Source: BOG-908 sp963751795
GTDB taxonomy: Bacteria; Pseudomonadota; Alphaproteobacteria; Acetobacterales; Acetobacteraceae
Assembly (NCBI GenBank): GCA_963751795.1
Contig: CAVVVI010000004.1
Location: 248,001 to 312,000 of the forward strand
Direction of reading: 5' to 3'
Length of the DNA: 64,000 bases
Each line of letters starts with the position of its first letter. Within the stretch, counting starts at the first letter, position 1. Under the pieces are notes generated by a model. It was given only the letters and a program-made list of their open reading frames with translations. It did no database searches and was not told the origin of the DNA. Made by a program: the position numbers and the translations under genes. Positions 1-9,028 of this stretch are shown here, one piece after another.

Positions 1-1
1 G

Positions 2-268
2 GCCCGCTGGGCGCTCAGCGCCCCGGCCTTCATGGGCGGCTTCTACCGCGAGAACGGCCTGTTCGCCTCGCGCTCGCCGCACGTCGTCCACCACAACGCG
101 GCATCCTGCACCCGCACGCTGCTCTCCACCCGCGTGCAGGATGCGGTCAACACCACGGTCTATGCGCTCAAGGGCAGGCACGGCGCCGGCGGCCCGCCGC
201 GGCCGGCGCCGTTCCCCGTCCGCCCGCCCGCCCGCGCGCCGGGCCCGCTCCTGGTAGCAGGGCTCTGA
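2..268 (+). CDS. C-terminal fragment of an unrecognised protein
   Basis: This is the 3' end of a reading frame that is open from the left edge, so the start lies outside the window. The visible 88 residues begin ARWALSAPAFMGGFY and end in a Pro/Ala/Arg-rich tail that looks disordered. I recognise no domain in it. Its TGA overlaps the ATG of the next glycosyltransferase by one base (TGATG), so the two genes are probably translationally coupled and may act together in glycan synthesis. That functional link is inferred from the coupling only. Confidence 0.55.
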   Translation, partial: ARWALSAPAFMGGFYRENGLFASRSPHVVHHNAASCTRTLLSTRVQDAVNTTVYALKGRHGAGGPPRPAPFPVRPPARAPGPLLVAGL

Positions 269-1605
269 TGCCCGACAGTATGCCCGTCCCGCAATCCGGC
301 CCGATCGCCGTCATCGCGCACACCCATCCCTCCATCAGCAAGGGCGGCGCGGAAATCGCCGCCTACGCGCTCTACGAAGGCCTGCGCCGCATCGGCACGG
401 ACGCGATCTTCATCGCTATCTGTCCCGCGCAGGACCGTGGCCGCCTCATGCTGGGCTCGGACCGCGAGTTCGCCATCATCGCCGACCCGAACCGCTACGA
501 CCATTTCTACCACCTCGCCGCGGCCGACATCTGGCGGCAGCTCAAGCCCATCCTGCTGCGCCAATCCGTGCGCCTGGTGAACTTCCACCATTTCCTCGGC
601 CTGGGCGTGAACACGCTGCGCGCGCTGCATGCCGAAACCGACATACCGTTCACCGTCACGCTGCACGAATTCCTGGCCATCTGCGCCCATCACGGCCAGA
701 TGGTCACCCGCCCGGCCCGCCGCCTGTGCCCGCAAGCCTCGCCGGTCGCCTGCGCCACCTGCTTTCCTGAAAACAGCCGCCAGCAATTCGCCACCCGCAA
801 GCAGCTCATCCAGTCGGCATTGGCCCCGGCCGCCGGCTTCATCTCGCCCAGCCACTTCCTGGCCGACCGCATGATCGACTGGGGCCTGCCGCGCGAGAAA
901 TTCGTCGTCATCGAAAACGGCCTGCGCCCCGCCGACCGCACCGAGGAACGCGCCCGTCCGGCCACCGGCGCGCACCAATCGCAGGCACTGGTCGCCGAAC
1001 GCCCGTGGACCTTCGGCTATTTCGGCCAGATCACCCCGTTCAAGGGCGCCGACATCCTGCTCGACACGATCGAGCTGCTTGCCAAGCGGCCCGATATCGG
1101 CAGCAAGATCCGCATCCGCGTGCACGGCAACCTGATCGGCCAGGAAACCGCCTTCACCGCACGCTTCAACGCCATCTTCGCCCAGCACAATTTCGCCACC
1201 TATGCCGGCCCGTACGACAATGCCGACGTCCGCAAGCTGATGCTGGGCTGCGACTACGTACTCACGCCCAGCACCTGGTGGGAAAACTCGCCCGTCGTCA
1301 TCCAGGAGGCGTTCGCGGCCGGCCGCCCGGTCATCTGCACCGGCATTGGCGGCATGGCCGAAAAAGTGCCCAACCGGCGCGCCGGCCTGCATTTCCGCGC
1401 CGGCGACCCCACCGACCTCGCCCGCGCCATGGGCGAGGCCGCCGACGAGACCCTCTATCAGGCCCTCGTCTCCGGCCTGCCCGCCACCACCGAGCAGACC
1501 GACATGGCGCGCGACTACCTCGCCAGCTTCAGCCGCCTGATCGCGGCTTCCGGCAAGCCCGATCTCGCGCGCACCCCCAGGCGCCGCGTGCGCGCCACCG
1601 TCTAG
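268..1605 (+). CDS. GT-B glycosyltransferase (family 4 type)
   Basis: A 445-residue cytoplasmic or membrane-peripheral GT-B fold transferase that would move a sugar from a nucleotide-sugar donor to an acceptor glycan. The N-terminal half has the acceptor-side pattern with a Gly/Ala-rich loop (ISKGGAEIAAYAL) and the C-terminal half has the donor-binding FGYFGQITPFKG segment. The retaining-enzyme EX7E motif is visible as E339 to E347 (ENSPVVIQE) followed by AFAAGRPVICTGIGG. The start at 268 overlaps the previous stop; an in-frame ATG at 280 is an alternative. Donor and acceptor cannot be told from sequence. Capsule, exopolysaccharide or LPS decoration are all possible. Confidence 0.88.
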   Translation: MPDSMPVPQSGPIAVIAHTHPSISKGGAEIAAYALYEGLRRIGTDAIFIAICPAQDRGRLMLGSDREFAIIADPNRYDHFYHLAAADIWRQLKPILLRQSVRLVNFHHFLGLGVNTLRALHAETDIPFTVTLHEFLAICAHHGQMVTRPARRLCPQASPVACATCFPENSRQQFATRKQLIQSALAPAAGFISPSHFLADRMIDWGLPREKFVVIENGLRPADRTEERARPATGAHQSQALVAERPWTFGYFGQITPFKGADILLDTIELLAKRPDIGSKIRIRVHGNLIGQETAFTARFNAIFAQHNFATYAGPYDNADVRKLMLGCDYVLTPSTWWENSPVVIQEAFAAGRPVICTGIGGMAEKVPNRRAGLHFRAGDPTDLARAMGEAADETLYQALVSGLPATTEQTDMARDYLASFSRLIAASGKPDLARTPRRRVRATV

Positions 1606-1736
1606 CCGCGCCGCCCGCCGCCGATCATGGCCGGCCGGCAATCCGTTGCATCCAAAAACCAATTCGCGCCGATACCTTATGGGCGCCTGGCCAGGCGTCA
1701 GTCCGCTCTGTCCCATCCCCTCACGGAGGCGCCAAA

Positions 1737-2570
1737 ATGACGCAGAATCAGACCGACAAATTCGCCGAAACCGGCACGATCATGCACGAGCTCGTCGCCA
1801 AGGCCCGCGAAGCCCGCGCCCAGGGCCGCAGCCGCCGCGACTTCTTCACCGCCACCGCCAAGGTCGCCGGCGCCTCGGTGCTGGGCGCCGCGGGCCTCGG
1901 CCTGATGCAGCCCATGGCCGCCCGCGCCGCCACCCAGCCGGCCAGCAGCGACACGGTGCAGGACATCCTCAACATCGCCGCCACTGCCGAGACGCTGGCC
2001 ATCACCTTCTACAGCAAGGCGCTGGAAAAGACCGCCGCCCTGCCGAACGTCAACAGCGCCGCCAACCTGAACTACTTCCAGGCGGCACTGACGCAGGAGC
2101 TCGAGCACCTGCAATTCCTGCAGGCTAATGGCGGCAAGTCGGTGCAGGGCCATTTCTACTTCCCCGAGAACATGTTCGCCAAGGAATCGGTGTTCTTCCC
2201 CACCGCCAGCACGCTGGAAGACTATTTCATCTCGGCCTACATCGCCGCCGCCCTGGATTTCTCGGGCGCCTACTCCAGCGGCATCACGGCCGCCAACCCG
2301 GCCCTGATCGGCGTCGCCGTCCAGATCGCCGGCGTGGAGAGCGAGCACCGCGCGCTGCTCAACGTGGCCGCCAACGTCAACCCGCCGAACAACCGCATCG
2401 TGGAATCCGCACTGCTCCCCAGCGTCGGCGCCGCGGTGGCACCGCTCACGCCGTTCCTGGCCGGCGGCTCGGGCTTCATCGGGCCGTTCGCAGCGCCCTC
2501 GCTCAGCAGCTGCATGTCGTTGGCGGGCCCCTACAACAGCTCGTTCTTCCCCAAGCCGACCTACATCTGA
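1737..2570 (+). CDS. Tat-exported ferritin-like diiron-type protein
   Basis: A 277-residue protein. The twin-arginine motif SRRDFF (residues 32-37) is followed by a hydrophobic stretch and a likely cleavage after AARA, so it should be exported folded through Tat. The mature part has the ferritin-like four-helix pattern: TAETLAITFY, then an ExxH in ELEH, and a second ExxH in GVESEHRALL, as expected for carboxylate/His metal ligands. It resembles the ferritin_2 / desiccation-related group; its reaction is unknown. The ATG at 1737 has a GGAG 10 bases upstream; the frame is open further upstream but that part overlaps the glycosyltransferase gene and is not real. A role in periplasmic iron or stress handling is inferred. 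Confidence 0.85.
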   Translation: MTQNQTDKFAETGTIMHELVAKAREARAQGRSRRDFFTATAKVAGASVLGAAGLGLMQPMAARAATQPASSDTVQDILNIAATAETLAITFYSKALEKTAALPNVNSAANLNYFQAALTQELEHLQFLQANGGKSVQGHFYFPENMFAKESVFFPTASTLEDYFISAYIAAALDFSGAYSSGITAANPALIGVAVQIAGVESEHRALLNVAANVNPPNNRIVESALLPSVGAAVAPLTPFLAGGSGFIGPFAAPSLSSCMSLAGPYNSSFFPKPTYI

Positions 2571-2580
2571 GGCCGGGCGC

Positions 2581-2620
2581 GGATCGGGGCGCAGGGCCCA
2601 CACGGCGCCGGCCCCGATCC
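2581..2620 (+). terminator. Perfect 10-bp hairpin after the ferritin-like gene
   Basis: GGATCGGGGC at 2581-2590 pairs perfectly with GCCCCGATCC at 2611-2620 across a 20-base loop, 11 bases after the stop codon. There is no T run, so it may act as a 3' end stabiliser or a weak terminator rather than a classic intrinsic terminator. Confidence 0.45.
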
Positions 2621-2724
2621 GGCGGCTTTCGCGATGGATCAGCCAGGGCTCCGGCCCCGGCGCCATCTTCAACGCGGGCGGGCGCGCGCCATATCGGCTG
2701 CACACTCACCCGGCGGTAACCTCC

Positions 2725-3129
2725 ATGTCCGACACTCCTTCCAAGATCGAAAAATCCGACGCCGAATGGCAGGCCGAGCTGACGCCCGAGCAGTATCGCG
2801 TGCTGCGCGGCCACGGCACCGAACGTCCCGGCGCCAGCCCGCTGAACGCCGAAAAGCGCGCCGGCACATTCCTCTGCGCCGCCTGCGAAACCAAGCTGTT
2901 CGACAGCACCACCAAATACGAGAGCCATTCCGGCTGGCCCAGCTTCACCGCGCCGATCGCCGGCGCCGTCGCCACCACCGAAGACCGCTCGCTCGGCATG
3001 CGCCGCATCGAGGTGCACTGCGCCCGCTGCGGCGGCCATCTCGGCCACGTCTTCCCCGACGGCCCGCTGCCCACCGGCGAGCGCTACTGCATGAACGGCG
3101 CCGCCATGAAGTTCGAACCCGCCTCCTGA
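2725..3129 (+). CDS. msrB: Peptide-methionine (R)-S-oxide reductase MsrB
   Basis: A 134-residue cytosolic enzyme that reduces the R epimer of methionine sulfoxide in proteins using thioredoxin. The structural zinc site is complete (C51 and C54 in CAAC; C99 and C102 in CARC). The catalytic Cys is C122 in RYCMNGAAMKF, where most relatives have RYCxNS. HSGWPSF and GGHLGHVFPDGP are the usual MsrB blocks. Length is normal for a stand-alone MsrB. The next gene, a free-methionine sulfoxide reductase, starts 5 bases after this stop, so the two form a methionine repair unit. Confidence 0.96.
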   Translation: MSDTPSKIEKSDAEWQAELTPEQYRVLRGHGTERPGASPLNAEKRAGTFLCAACETKLFDSTTKYESHSGWPSFTAPIAGAVATTEDRSLGMRRIEVHCARCGGHLGHVFPDGPLPTGERYCMNGAAMKFEPAS

Positions 3130-3134
3130 CGCCG

Positions 3135-3611
3135 ATGATGCCGATGACGCCGATCGACGCCGACCTGCCCGGCGAGCTGGCTGCCCTGCTCGCCGGTGAG
3201 CCCGACCGAATTGTGCTCGCGGCCCAGACCGCCGCGCTGATCTTCCAGCGCCTGCCCCGGCTCAACTGGGCCGGTTTCTACTTCCTGCGCGGCGAAACGC
3301 TGGTGCTGGGCCCGTTCCAGGGCCTGCCCGCCTGCACTCGCATCCCGCTCGGCCGCGGCGTCTGCGGCAGCGCGGCCGCCCGGCGCCAAACCATCGTGGT
3401 GGCCGACGTGCACGATTTCCCCGGCCACATCGCCTGCGACAGCGCCTCGGCCTCGGAGATCGTGGTGCCGCTGCTGGCCGGCGGCACGCTGCTGGGCGTG
3501 CTCGACATCGACAGCCCCGAGCCGGGCCGCTTCACCCCGGCCGACCAGGCGCTGGTCGAAGCACTCGCGGCGATTTTCACCCGCGCCTGGGAGGCAGCCG
3601 AGCCTGCTTGA
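3135..3611 (+). CDS. GAF-domain free methionine (R)-sulfoxide reductase (fRMsr)
   Basis: A 158-residue single-GAF protein. Three Cys at positions 67, 77 and 101 (ACTRIPLGRGVCGSAA and HIACDSASASEI) have the same spacing, 10 and 24, as the three Cys of the Escherichia coli enzyme, which reduces free L-methionine-(R)-sulfoxide. NWAGFYF and GVLDIDSP are typical of this GAF subgroup. Three in-frame ATG codons lie at 3135, 3138 and 3144; the exact start is uncertain. It lies directly behind msrB, giving a protein-bound plus free methionine repair pair. Confidence 0.9.
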   Translation: MMPMTPIDADLPGELAALLAGEPDRIVLAAQTAALIFQRLPRLNWAGFYFLRGETLVLGPFQGLPACTRIPLGRGVCGSAAARRQTIVVADVHDFPGHIACDSASASEIVVPLLAGGTLLGVLDIDSPEPGRFTPADQALVEALAAIFTRAWEAAEPA

Positions 3612-3888
3612 GCCAACCCGCCCGCGGCGCCGCAGCACGGCTACACATTCTCTTGATAGGGCCCGGACGGCCGCCTATTCGGGCGATCAATGGTTGTAGC
3701 TGCGAAATAGCGACGATAAGCTTTCACCGTTGCAAGAGCAGCAAGCCGGCGAGCATAGGTGCAGGAAAGTATTGACTGCTTTCCGGCAGTCTAGTCCCTT
3801 GTCCGCGACGGCTCTGCTTCGACATGTAGTGCGGAAGTGCCGCCAAGCGGCGTTTCTATGTTGCAGCGCACCTCGATGGGAAATTTCA

Positions 3889-5961
3889 ATGTCCTTGATG
3901 AACAGAAAAAGCCTGCTCTGCGCCACGTTGCTGGCCGGCCTGCCATTCGCCGCAGTGGCGGCTCCCCTCGTCACCGCCGCGGTCGATGATGCCGTCACCG
4001 TATCCGTGGCCGGCGAGCGTTCGCCCAACCTCGCCATCGCCCAGGATCAGGGGCCGCTCGCCGACACCCAGGTCCTCACCCACGTCAACCTGGTGCTCAA
4101 GCGCCCGGCCGACCGCCAGGCCGCGCTCGACGCCCTGGTGCGCGACCAGGTCGATCCCCGCTCGCCGTCGTTCCACAAATGGCTGACGCCGGCCGGCCTG
4201 CGCGCCTATGGCCCCGATGAGGCCGACGTGGCCAAGGTCACCGCCTGGCTGCAGAGCCACGGCCTCACCGTCAACCGCGTCGCACCCAGCGGCATGTCGA
4301 TCGACTTCGCCGGCACCCCCTCGGCCGTGGGCCGCGCCTTCCACACCGCGCTGCACACCGTCACCGTCGCGGGCGAGGCGCATATCGCCAACATGACCGA
4401 CCAGGCGATCCCCGCCGCGCTCTCCGGCGTCGTGCGCGGCGCCACCCTGTCGAACTTCTTCCCCAAGCCCAACGTGCTGCGCCCCGGCCCGCAATTCACG
4501 CTGCCGACGAACCCGGTCTTCTACGCCGTCGCACCGAACGACTTCGCCACGATCTATCACGTCAAGCAGCTGCGTAACCCGGCCACCAACCAGTTCGGCG
4601 CCGCCATCACCGGCCTCGGCAGCACGGTCGCCGTCGTCGAGCGCACCGACATCAGCCCGGGCGACTGGCACAAATTCCGCAACCAGTTCGCGCTCGGCGG
4701 CTACAAGGGCACGCTGACCATCGAACACCCCGGCAATTGCAGCGACCCGGGCTTCACGCCGGACGAAGGCGAGGCCGCGCTCGATGCCGAATGGTCCAGC
4801 GCCGTCGCACCGGACGCCAACATCATCGAAGCCGCCTGCGCCGGAACGTCCACCACCTTCGGCGTCGAGACGGCGCTGCAGAACCTGGTCGAGGTCGGCA
4901 CCACCGCCGGCGTGCTCAGCATCAGCTATGGTGGCTCGGAAGCCGGCAACGGCCTCACCTTCCTGCAGGGCTGGAACAACCTGGTCGAAATGGGCGCGGC
5001 CGAAGGCCTGTCGATCATGATCTCGACCGGCGACGGCGGCGTCTCGGCCGATACCGGCCGGATCACCGGCAACGGCCTGGCGGTGAACGGCCTGTCCACC
5101 AACGCCTACAACACCTCGGTCGGCGGCACCGATTTCTACGACACGGCGCTGGGCAAGAACGCCACCTACTGGAACACCAAGAACGGCAACGGCCTCGCCT
5201 CGGTCAAATCCTACGTGCCGGAAATCCCGTGGGACAATTCCTGCGCCAGCAGCATCATCAGCGCCTATCTCGGCTTTGCCACGCCGATCGCCAGCTGCAA
5301 TTCCACCACCACGCATAAGGGCCTGCCCTTCATCCAGAACGGCGTCGGCGGCACAGGCGGCGAAAGCATCCTGTTCGCCAAGCCGGACTGGCAGAACATC
5401 GGCGTGCCGGGTGTGCCGAACGACGGCGTGCGCGACCAGCCGGACGTCTCGCTCTTCGCGTCGAACGGCGCCTGGGCGCATTTCTACGTGTTTTGCATGT
5501 CCAACCCGAACGAGGGCGGCACGCCGTGCGACTACAAGAACGTCAGCGACGTGCTCGGTAACGCAGCCGGCGGCACCTCCTTCGCCGCACCCGCCTTCGC
5601 CGGCATCATGGCGCTGGTCGATCAGGTGAAGGGCCAGAAGGTCGGCAACGCCTCGCCGCGTCTCTACCAGCTGGCACAGCTGCAGTTCACCAACCCGCTG
5701 CTCAACACGCAGTGCAACGCCTCGCTGGGCAACGCCATCTCCACGGCCTGCATCTTCAACGAGGTGACTGCCGGCAACAACGCCGAACCCTGCATCAAGG
5801 GGACGGTGGATTGCCACAGCACGGCGGCCTCCACCCAGGGCGTGGGCATCCTGCGCTCGCCCAACTTCCCGAACGTGGACGCCTATCCCGCCACGCCGGG
5901 CTACAACCTGGCCACCGGCCTCGGCTCGGTGAACGTCACCAACCTGCTCTACAACTACTGA
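3889..5961 (+). CDS. Secreted S53 (sedolisin/kumamolisin-type) serine-carboxyl protease
   Basis: A 690-residue exported protease expected to work at acid pH. A signal peptide (residues 1-25, hydrophobic core and AVAA end) precedes a pro-kumamolisin activation domain (about residues 45-200). The catalytic domain shows the S53 triad: E295 and D299 in EAALDAEW and S564 in GGTSFAAP, plus the oxyanion Asp D382 in STGDGG. The C-terminal TGLGSVNVTN fits the calcium-binding end. ATG 3889 was chosen because it gives a signal peptide; the frame is open to 3730 without one. It stands alone, with an approximately 280-base, less GC-rich leader that probably holds its promoter, and converges on the EAL gene. 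Confidence 0.93.
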   Translation: MSLMNRKSLLCATLLAGLPFAAVAAPLVTAAVDDAVTVSVAGERSPNLAIAQDQGPLADTQVLTHVNLVLKRPADRQAALDALVRDQVDPRSPSFHKWLTPAGLRAYGPDEADVAKVTAWLQSHGLTVNRVAPSGMSIDFAGTPSAVGRAFHTALHTVTVAGEAHIANMTDQAIPAALSGVVRGATLSNFFPKPNVLRPGPQFTLPTNPVFYAVAPNDFATIYHVKQLRNPATNQFGAAITGLGSTVAVVERTDISPGDWHKFRNQFALGGYKGTLTIEHPGNCSDPGFTPDEGEAALDAEWSSAVAPDANIIEAACAGTSTTFGVETALQNLVEVGTTAGVLSISYGGSEAGNGLTFLQGWNNLVEMGAAEGLSIMISTGDGGVSADTGRITGNGLAVNGLSTNAYNTSVGGTDFYDTALGKNATYWNTKNGNGLASVKSYVPEIPWDNSCASSIISAYLGFATPIASCNSTTTHKGLPFIQNGVGGTGGESILFAKPDWQNIGVPGVPNDGVRDQPDVSLFASNGAWAHFYVFCMSNPNEGGTPCDYKNVSDVLGNAAGGTSFAAPAFAGIMALVDQVKGQKVGNASPRLYQLAQLQFTNPLLNTQCNASLGNAISTACIFNEVTAGNNAEPCIKGTVDCHSTAASTQGVGILRSPNFPNVDAYPATPGYNLATGLGSVNVTNLLYNY

Positions 5962-6007
5962 TACCGTCGCGGCCGGTCGCAATGCGGCCGGCCGCTCCTG
6001 GCGTTGC

Positions 6008-6032
6008 GTCAGCGGATCCAAGATCCGCTGAC
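6008..6032 (+). terminator. Perfect 11-bp hairpin between convergent genes
   Basis: GTCAGCGGATC at 6008-6018 pairs perfectly with GATCCGCTGAC at 6022-6032 around a 3-base CAA loop. A second 8-bp inverted repeat (GCGGCCGG 5969-5976, CCGGCCGC 5988-5995) lies just before it. The pair sits between the stops of the S53 protease and the EAL gene, so it can serve transcripts from both sides. There is no T run. Confidence 0.6.
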
Positions 6033-6036
6033 GGCG

Positions 6037-7179
6037 TCAGCTCCCGCGCTTGGCCCAACGCTCCAGCCACAGCGGCACCGCCAAGGCCGGCAACGGTCGC
6101 GCGAACATGAAGCCCTGCACCGCGTCCACGCCCAGCGCCAGCACGCGGTCCAGGCAGGCCTGCGTCTCGATCCCCTCGGCCACCACGAAAATCCGGCGCG
6201 CCTTGGCCTCCGCCACGATGGTTTCCAGCAGCGCATGCTGCGCGCGGTCGCTCACCATCGCACCATCCAGCTTCAACGCATCGAACGGCAGCTCCAGCAG
6301 CGCGCGCCAATGCGGCAAGGCGGGTCCCGCATCGTCGATCGCCAGGCGGAACCCCGCTTCGCGCCACGAATCCAACGCCGCCCGCAACGCGCCCAAATCG
6401 GGCATCGTGCTGCTTTCCAGCACTTCGAGCATGATCTGCCCCGGCGGCACCTGGCCCACCGCGCACAACTCCATGCCGCGCCGCACCGCGGCATCGTTCA
6501 TCACCGTCGATAGCGGCAGGTTCAGCGTGGCAAACAGCGTGGTCCCGCGCAGCTGTTCGCCGAATTCCAGGAAGGTGCGCGCCGCCGCAATGCCCGTCAG
6601 CACCCGCTCGCGCCCGCCATCGAGGATCACCTGCACGAAGTTCTTCGGGTGCACGATGCCGCGCCCGGAATCGTGCAGCCGCGCCAGCGCCTCCATGCCG
6701 ATCGGCACCAGGTCGGCCGCCCGCAGGATCGGCTGGAACCGCATGCGCAACCCGCCCGCATGCAGCGTGGCCGCCAATTCGTCCGGGCTCATGCGCCCGC
6801 CGCTCTGCCCCGCCGCGCGGCCGGCGCCGAGGGCCGCCAGCAACCCGTCCACATCGGCATGCTGCACGCAGGCGATCGGCGTCGCCATGCCGCTATGCGC
6901 GCAGCCCAGCAACAGCAGCGGCGTCGGCCGCAACGTCACCTCATCCAGCATCCCTGCCAACGCATCGGCCGCCCGCGACCGGATCGGCGCCACCGCCAGC
7001 ACATGATCGTACACCGGCCCCGGCGCCAGCATCGCATCCAAGGCAGCCCGCACGGTTGGCTGCACATCGAGCACCGCCCCACACCGCGCCGCCGCCGCCC
7101 CCGCCACCGCCTGCCACGCCGCATCCCGCCCCACGAACAGCAGGCGCGATAGAGGGCCGCTGGTCGTCATCTGGCTCAA
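6037..7179 (-). CDS. EAL-domain cyclic-di-GMP phosphodiesterase with N-terminal receiver-like domain
   Basis: A 380-residue cytosolic signalling protein. Residues 1 to about 120 look like a degenerate response-regulator receiver fold. From about residue 138 it is an EAL domain that would hydrolyse c-di-GMP to pGpG. Key residues appear intact: E163 in MEALAR, Asn in LNLPLS, Glu in LEVLES, the Asp pair in AIDDAG, Lys in LKLDG, Glu in AEGIET and Gln in VQGF. The usual DDFG is DDAG, which may affect dimerisation through loop 6. Activity is therefore likely but regulation is unknown. Alternative start ATG (MTTSG) lies four codons in. No cyclase is nearby. Confidence 0.88.
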   Translation of the reverse strand: MSQMTTSGPLSRLLFVGRDAAWQAVAGAAAARCGAVLDVQPTVRAALDAMLAPGPVYDHVLAVAPIRSRAADALAGMLDEVTLRPTPLLLLGCAHSGMATPIACVQHADVDGLLAALGAGRAAGQSGGRMSPDELAATLHAGGLRMRFQPILRAADLVPIGMEALARLHDSGRGIVHPKNFVQVILDGGRERVLTGIAAARTFLEFGEQLRGTTLFATLNLPLSTVMNDAAVRRGMELCAVGQVPPGQIMLEVLESSTMPDLGALRAALDSWREAGFRLAIDDAGPALPHWRALLELPFDALKLDGAMVSDRAQHALLETIVAEAKARRIFVVAEGIETQACLDRVLALGVDAVQGFMFARPLPALAVPLWLERWAKRGS

Positions 7180-7455
7180 GCCCCGGGCGCTGGATTGCGC
7201 CGGGACAGTAACAACAAACCGCCGCGGCTCAAAGCGGTTGTCGTCGCCGCGAGGAGTGTGTCAGGGTTCTGAGAGCCCTTGACCTGCAGTCAGTCGTGTT
7301 GGACTCGCGCCGGCGTGCCTGAAGCGGACACTTTTTATGGAGCGCAGTTCAAGCCGTGTGCACCAGCTCGCCGCGCTGCAAGTCGACCTGATAACGATGC
7401 GCTTGCACGATCGTCACGACCGGCGGAGCCGATCCGGCATTGATCGGAGGGAGAG

Positions 7456-8103
7456 ATGATGCGTCCGTCTAGTTTGATTTTCTTCACTACGCTTGCGCTG
7501 ACGCTTGCTTCACGAGTGTCGATCGCAGCCGAAAAAACCCCTTCACTGTGCCCAATGTTTGAGGGTCATGTCATCGGAACGAAGGGCGGTCGGCCAGTCG
7601 TCGCGACGTGCCTGTTCATAACGCGAGTCCAATTTGCCATCGATAAGGCGGTAACACGCTCCCCTTTTAGGCCCTTAGTCGACACCGTCATGAACATTGG
7701 CGGGCAGTCGTTTGAAGAGTTCCTGACCGAGCCAAATAACCAAGAATTTCGGGAGCGGTGCAAACCGGATTCCAATTTGAAAGCAGGAGAGGCCGGCACA
7801 TTTACGTGCCTCACCTTTGGTGTGCCGTTTCGCTTCGTTGTTGACGCCCGACATCGAGTCATCAAGCTTGACATCATCATCGATTCGAATGAAGCGTTCG
7901 GTTCTAGACTTCTTCCACTCCTACAGGAGAGATTGGCGAGTAGCTCCTCAGCATACTTGAATAAACCTAACCAAGAGTATATTTTCCTTGTCTGGCAGGC
8001 CGAGGCGGCGCGCTTCAACCAGCTTGCTCTGCCGGGCGAAATCTATCGCGTCGAAAAACACTCATTCATGATCGACGTCAGAAACCCCTTTTCAACGCAC
8101 TAG
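7456..8103 (+). CDS. Exported protein of unknown function, atypical base composition
   Basis: A 215-residue protein with a clear signal peptide (residues 1-25, ending SIAA). The mature part has few Cys (PSLCPMF, ATCLF, RCKPD and FTCLTF) that could form disulfides. I recognise no family. The start is ATG 7456 or 7459, preceded by a strong GGAGGGAG at 7446-7453. Base use is visibly unlike the neighbours: bases 7501-7560 contain 31 G/C of 60 by hand count, against roughly 70 percent in surrounding genes, and AT-ending codons are common. Together with the adjacent HNH gene this suggests recent acquisition. Confidence 0.7.
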   Translation: MMRPSSLIFFTTLALTLASRVSIAAEKTPSLCPMFEGHVIGTKGGRPVVATCLFITRVQFAIDKAVTRSPFRPLVDTVMNIGGQSFEEFLTEPNNQEFRERCKPDSNLKAGEAGTFTCLTFGVPFRFVVDARHRVIKLDIIIDSNEAFGSRLLPLLQERLASSSSAYLNKPNQEYIFLVWQAEAARFNQLALPGEIYRVEKHSFMIDVRNPFSTH

Positions 8104-8182
8104 GGAGAGCCGCCGGCGTCCACGTACCAACAATGTTTGGTATAGAGTTCGAACAACGGTGGCCCCTTGAAACGCTTATGGG

Positions 8183-8941
8183 TCAATGTTGGTTTGAGTC
8201 CGAGCTTGCTCGACACGCTCCTCCAACTGCTGACGAGTCTTCCCGTCTTACGTGCGCGATCGGCATGCCGTCAGCACTGGCCAGAAAGATTCGCTCAAGG
8301 CCGTCCCAGGTAGTTGCCTGCAGCTCCTTCGTTCGCGGATCGCATAGGCCCAGTTCTTCAAGCGTATTGTGCATCCGCCCATAATTGCAGCCTGCGCAGG
8401 TCAGGACGAGGTTCGACAGCGAACTCTCACCGCCTCTGCTGTGCGGCAGCACGTGGTCGAACTGCATCCATAGAACGGCGAATGCTGCATGCTGCGTTGG
8501 ATTTGTCGCGCCCCAGGTTACCGCCTCTGGATAACATCGATGAAAAAACTTTCTCACCTCCGCACCGACCAACGGAATACCGCAGAACACGCACTGCCGT
8601 CCAAACCTCTCAATCAAAGCCTTGCGTTCGGTCGCGTTGGGCATTCGACAAGAGTGGCGTTCAGACTTCGTAAGCAGGGGCGGAGCATTTGCAACATTGC
8701 GCAAGCGACGATAGAGCGGCTGATTGGGGTTCGCTTTAGCGCTGCCCCAGAGTGACTCCAGCCACTCGCGTGCGGTAGGGCAGTTTGCCTCGCGAAATAG
8801 CGCGTCGGCTTGGCGGCGATCGCCCGCCATATGAGCATCGGTTGCTTCGCTGAGCAGATTTGCAGCGCGCCAAATCTCTGGGATTGGCTCGCGCATGCAA
8901 TTTCGAGGCGCGAGAAAAGTAGCTGGCGTGGAGGTGAGCAT
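8183..8941 (-). CDS. HNH endonuclease
   Basis: A 252-residue putative nuclease. The HNH core has CVFCG (first zinc-type Cys pair), FDHVLPHSRGG (DH motif), SLSNLVLTC (Asn) and CAGCNYGR (second Cys pair), all in order between about residues 125 and 205. The N-terminal 120 residues are helical, charged and unrecognised and probably choose the target. It is convergent with the exported orphan at 7456 and shares that gene's lower GC. HNH proteins of this size serve as restriction, phage or selfish-element nucleases; no methyltransferase is adjacent. Start uncertain: ATG 8941 or ATG 8896. Confidence 0.82.
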   Translation of the reverse strand: MLTSTPATFLAPRNCMREPIPEIWRAANLLSEATDAHMAGDRRQADALFREANCPTAREWLESLWGSAKANPNQPLYRRLRNVANAPPLLTKSERHSCRMPNATERKALIERFGRQCVFCGIPLVGAEVRKFFHRCYPEAVTWGATNPTQHAAFAVLWMQFDHVLPHSRGGESSLSNLVLTCAGCNYGRMHNTLEELGLCDPRTKELQATTWDGLERIFLASADGMPIAHVRREDSSAVGGACRASSDSNQH

Positions 8942-9028
8942 AAATAACCAAAGCCCCTCAAACGAGAGCGTAACCAGCGAGATCGCTTGCCTTTATACCC
9001 TAATCGAAACGAACTGTCACCCCCCTCC

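Noticed and set aside
3886..6021. 711-residue open frame antisense to the S53 protease
   Set aside because: It mirrors the codon structure of a clear protease gene and shows no family motif; long antisense frames are expected at this GC content.
7180..7455. Insertion-sequence remnant at the edge of the low-GC patch
   Set aside because: The 276-base gap has lower GC than its surroundings but I see no transposase fragment, terminal inverted repeat or target duplication.
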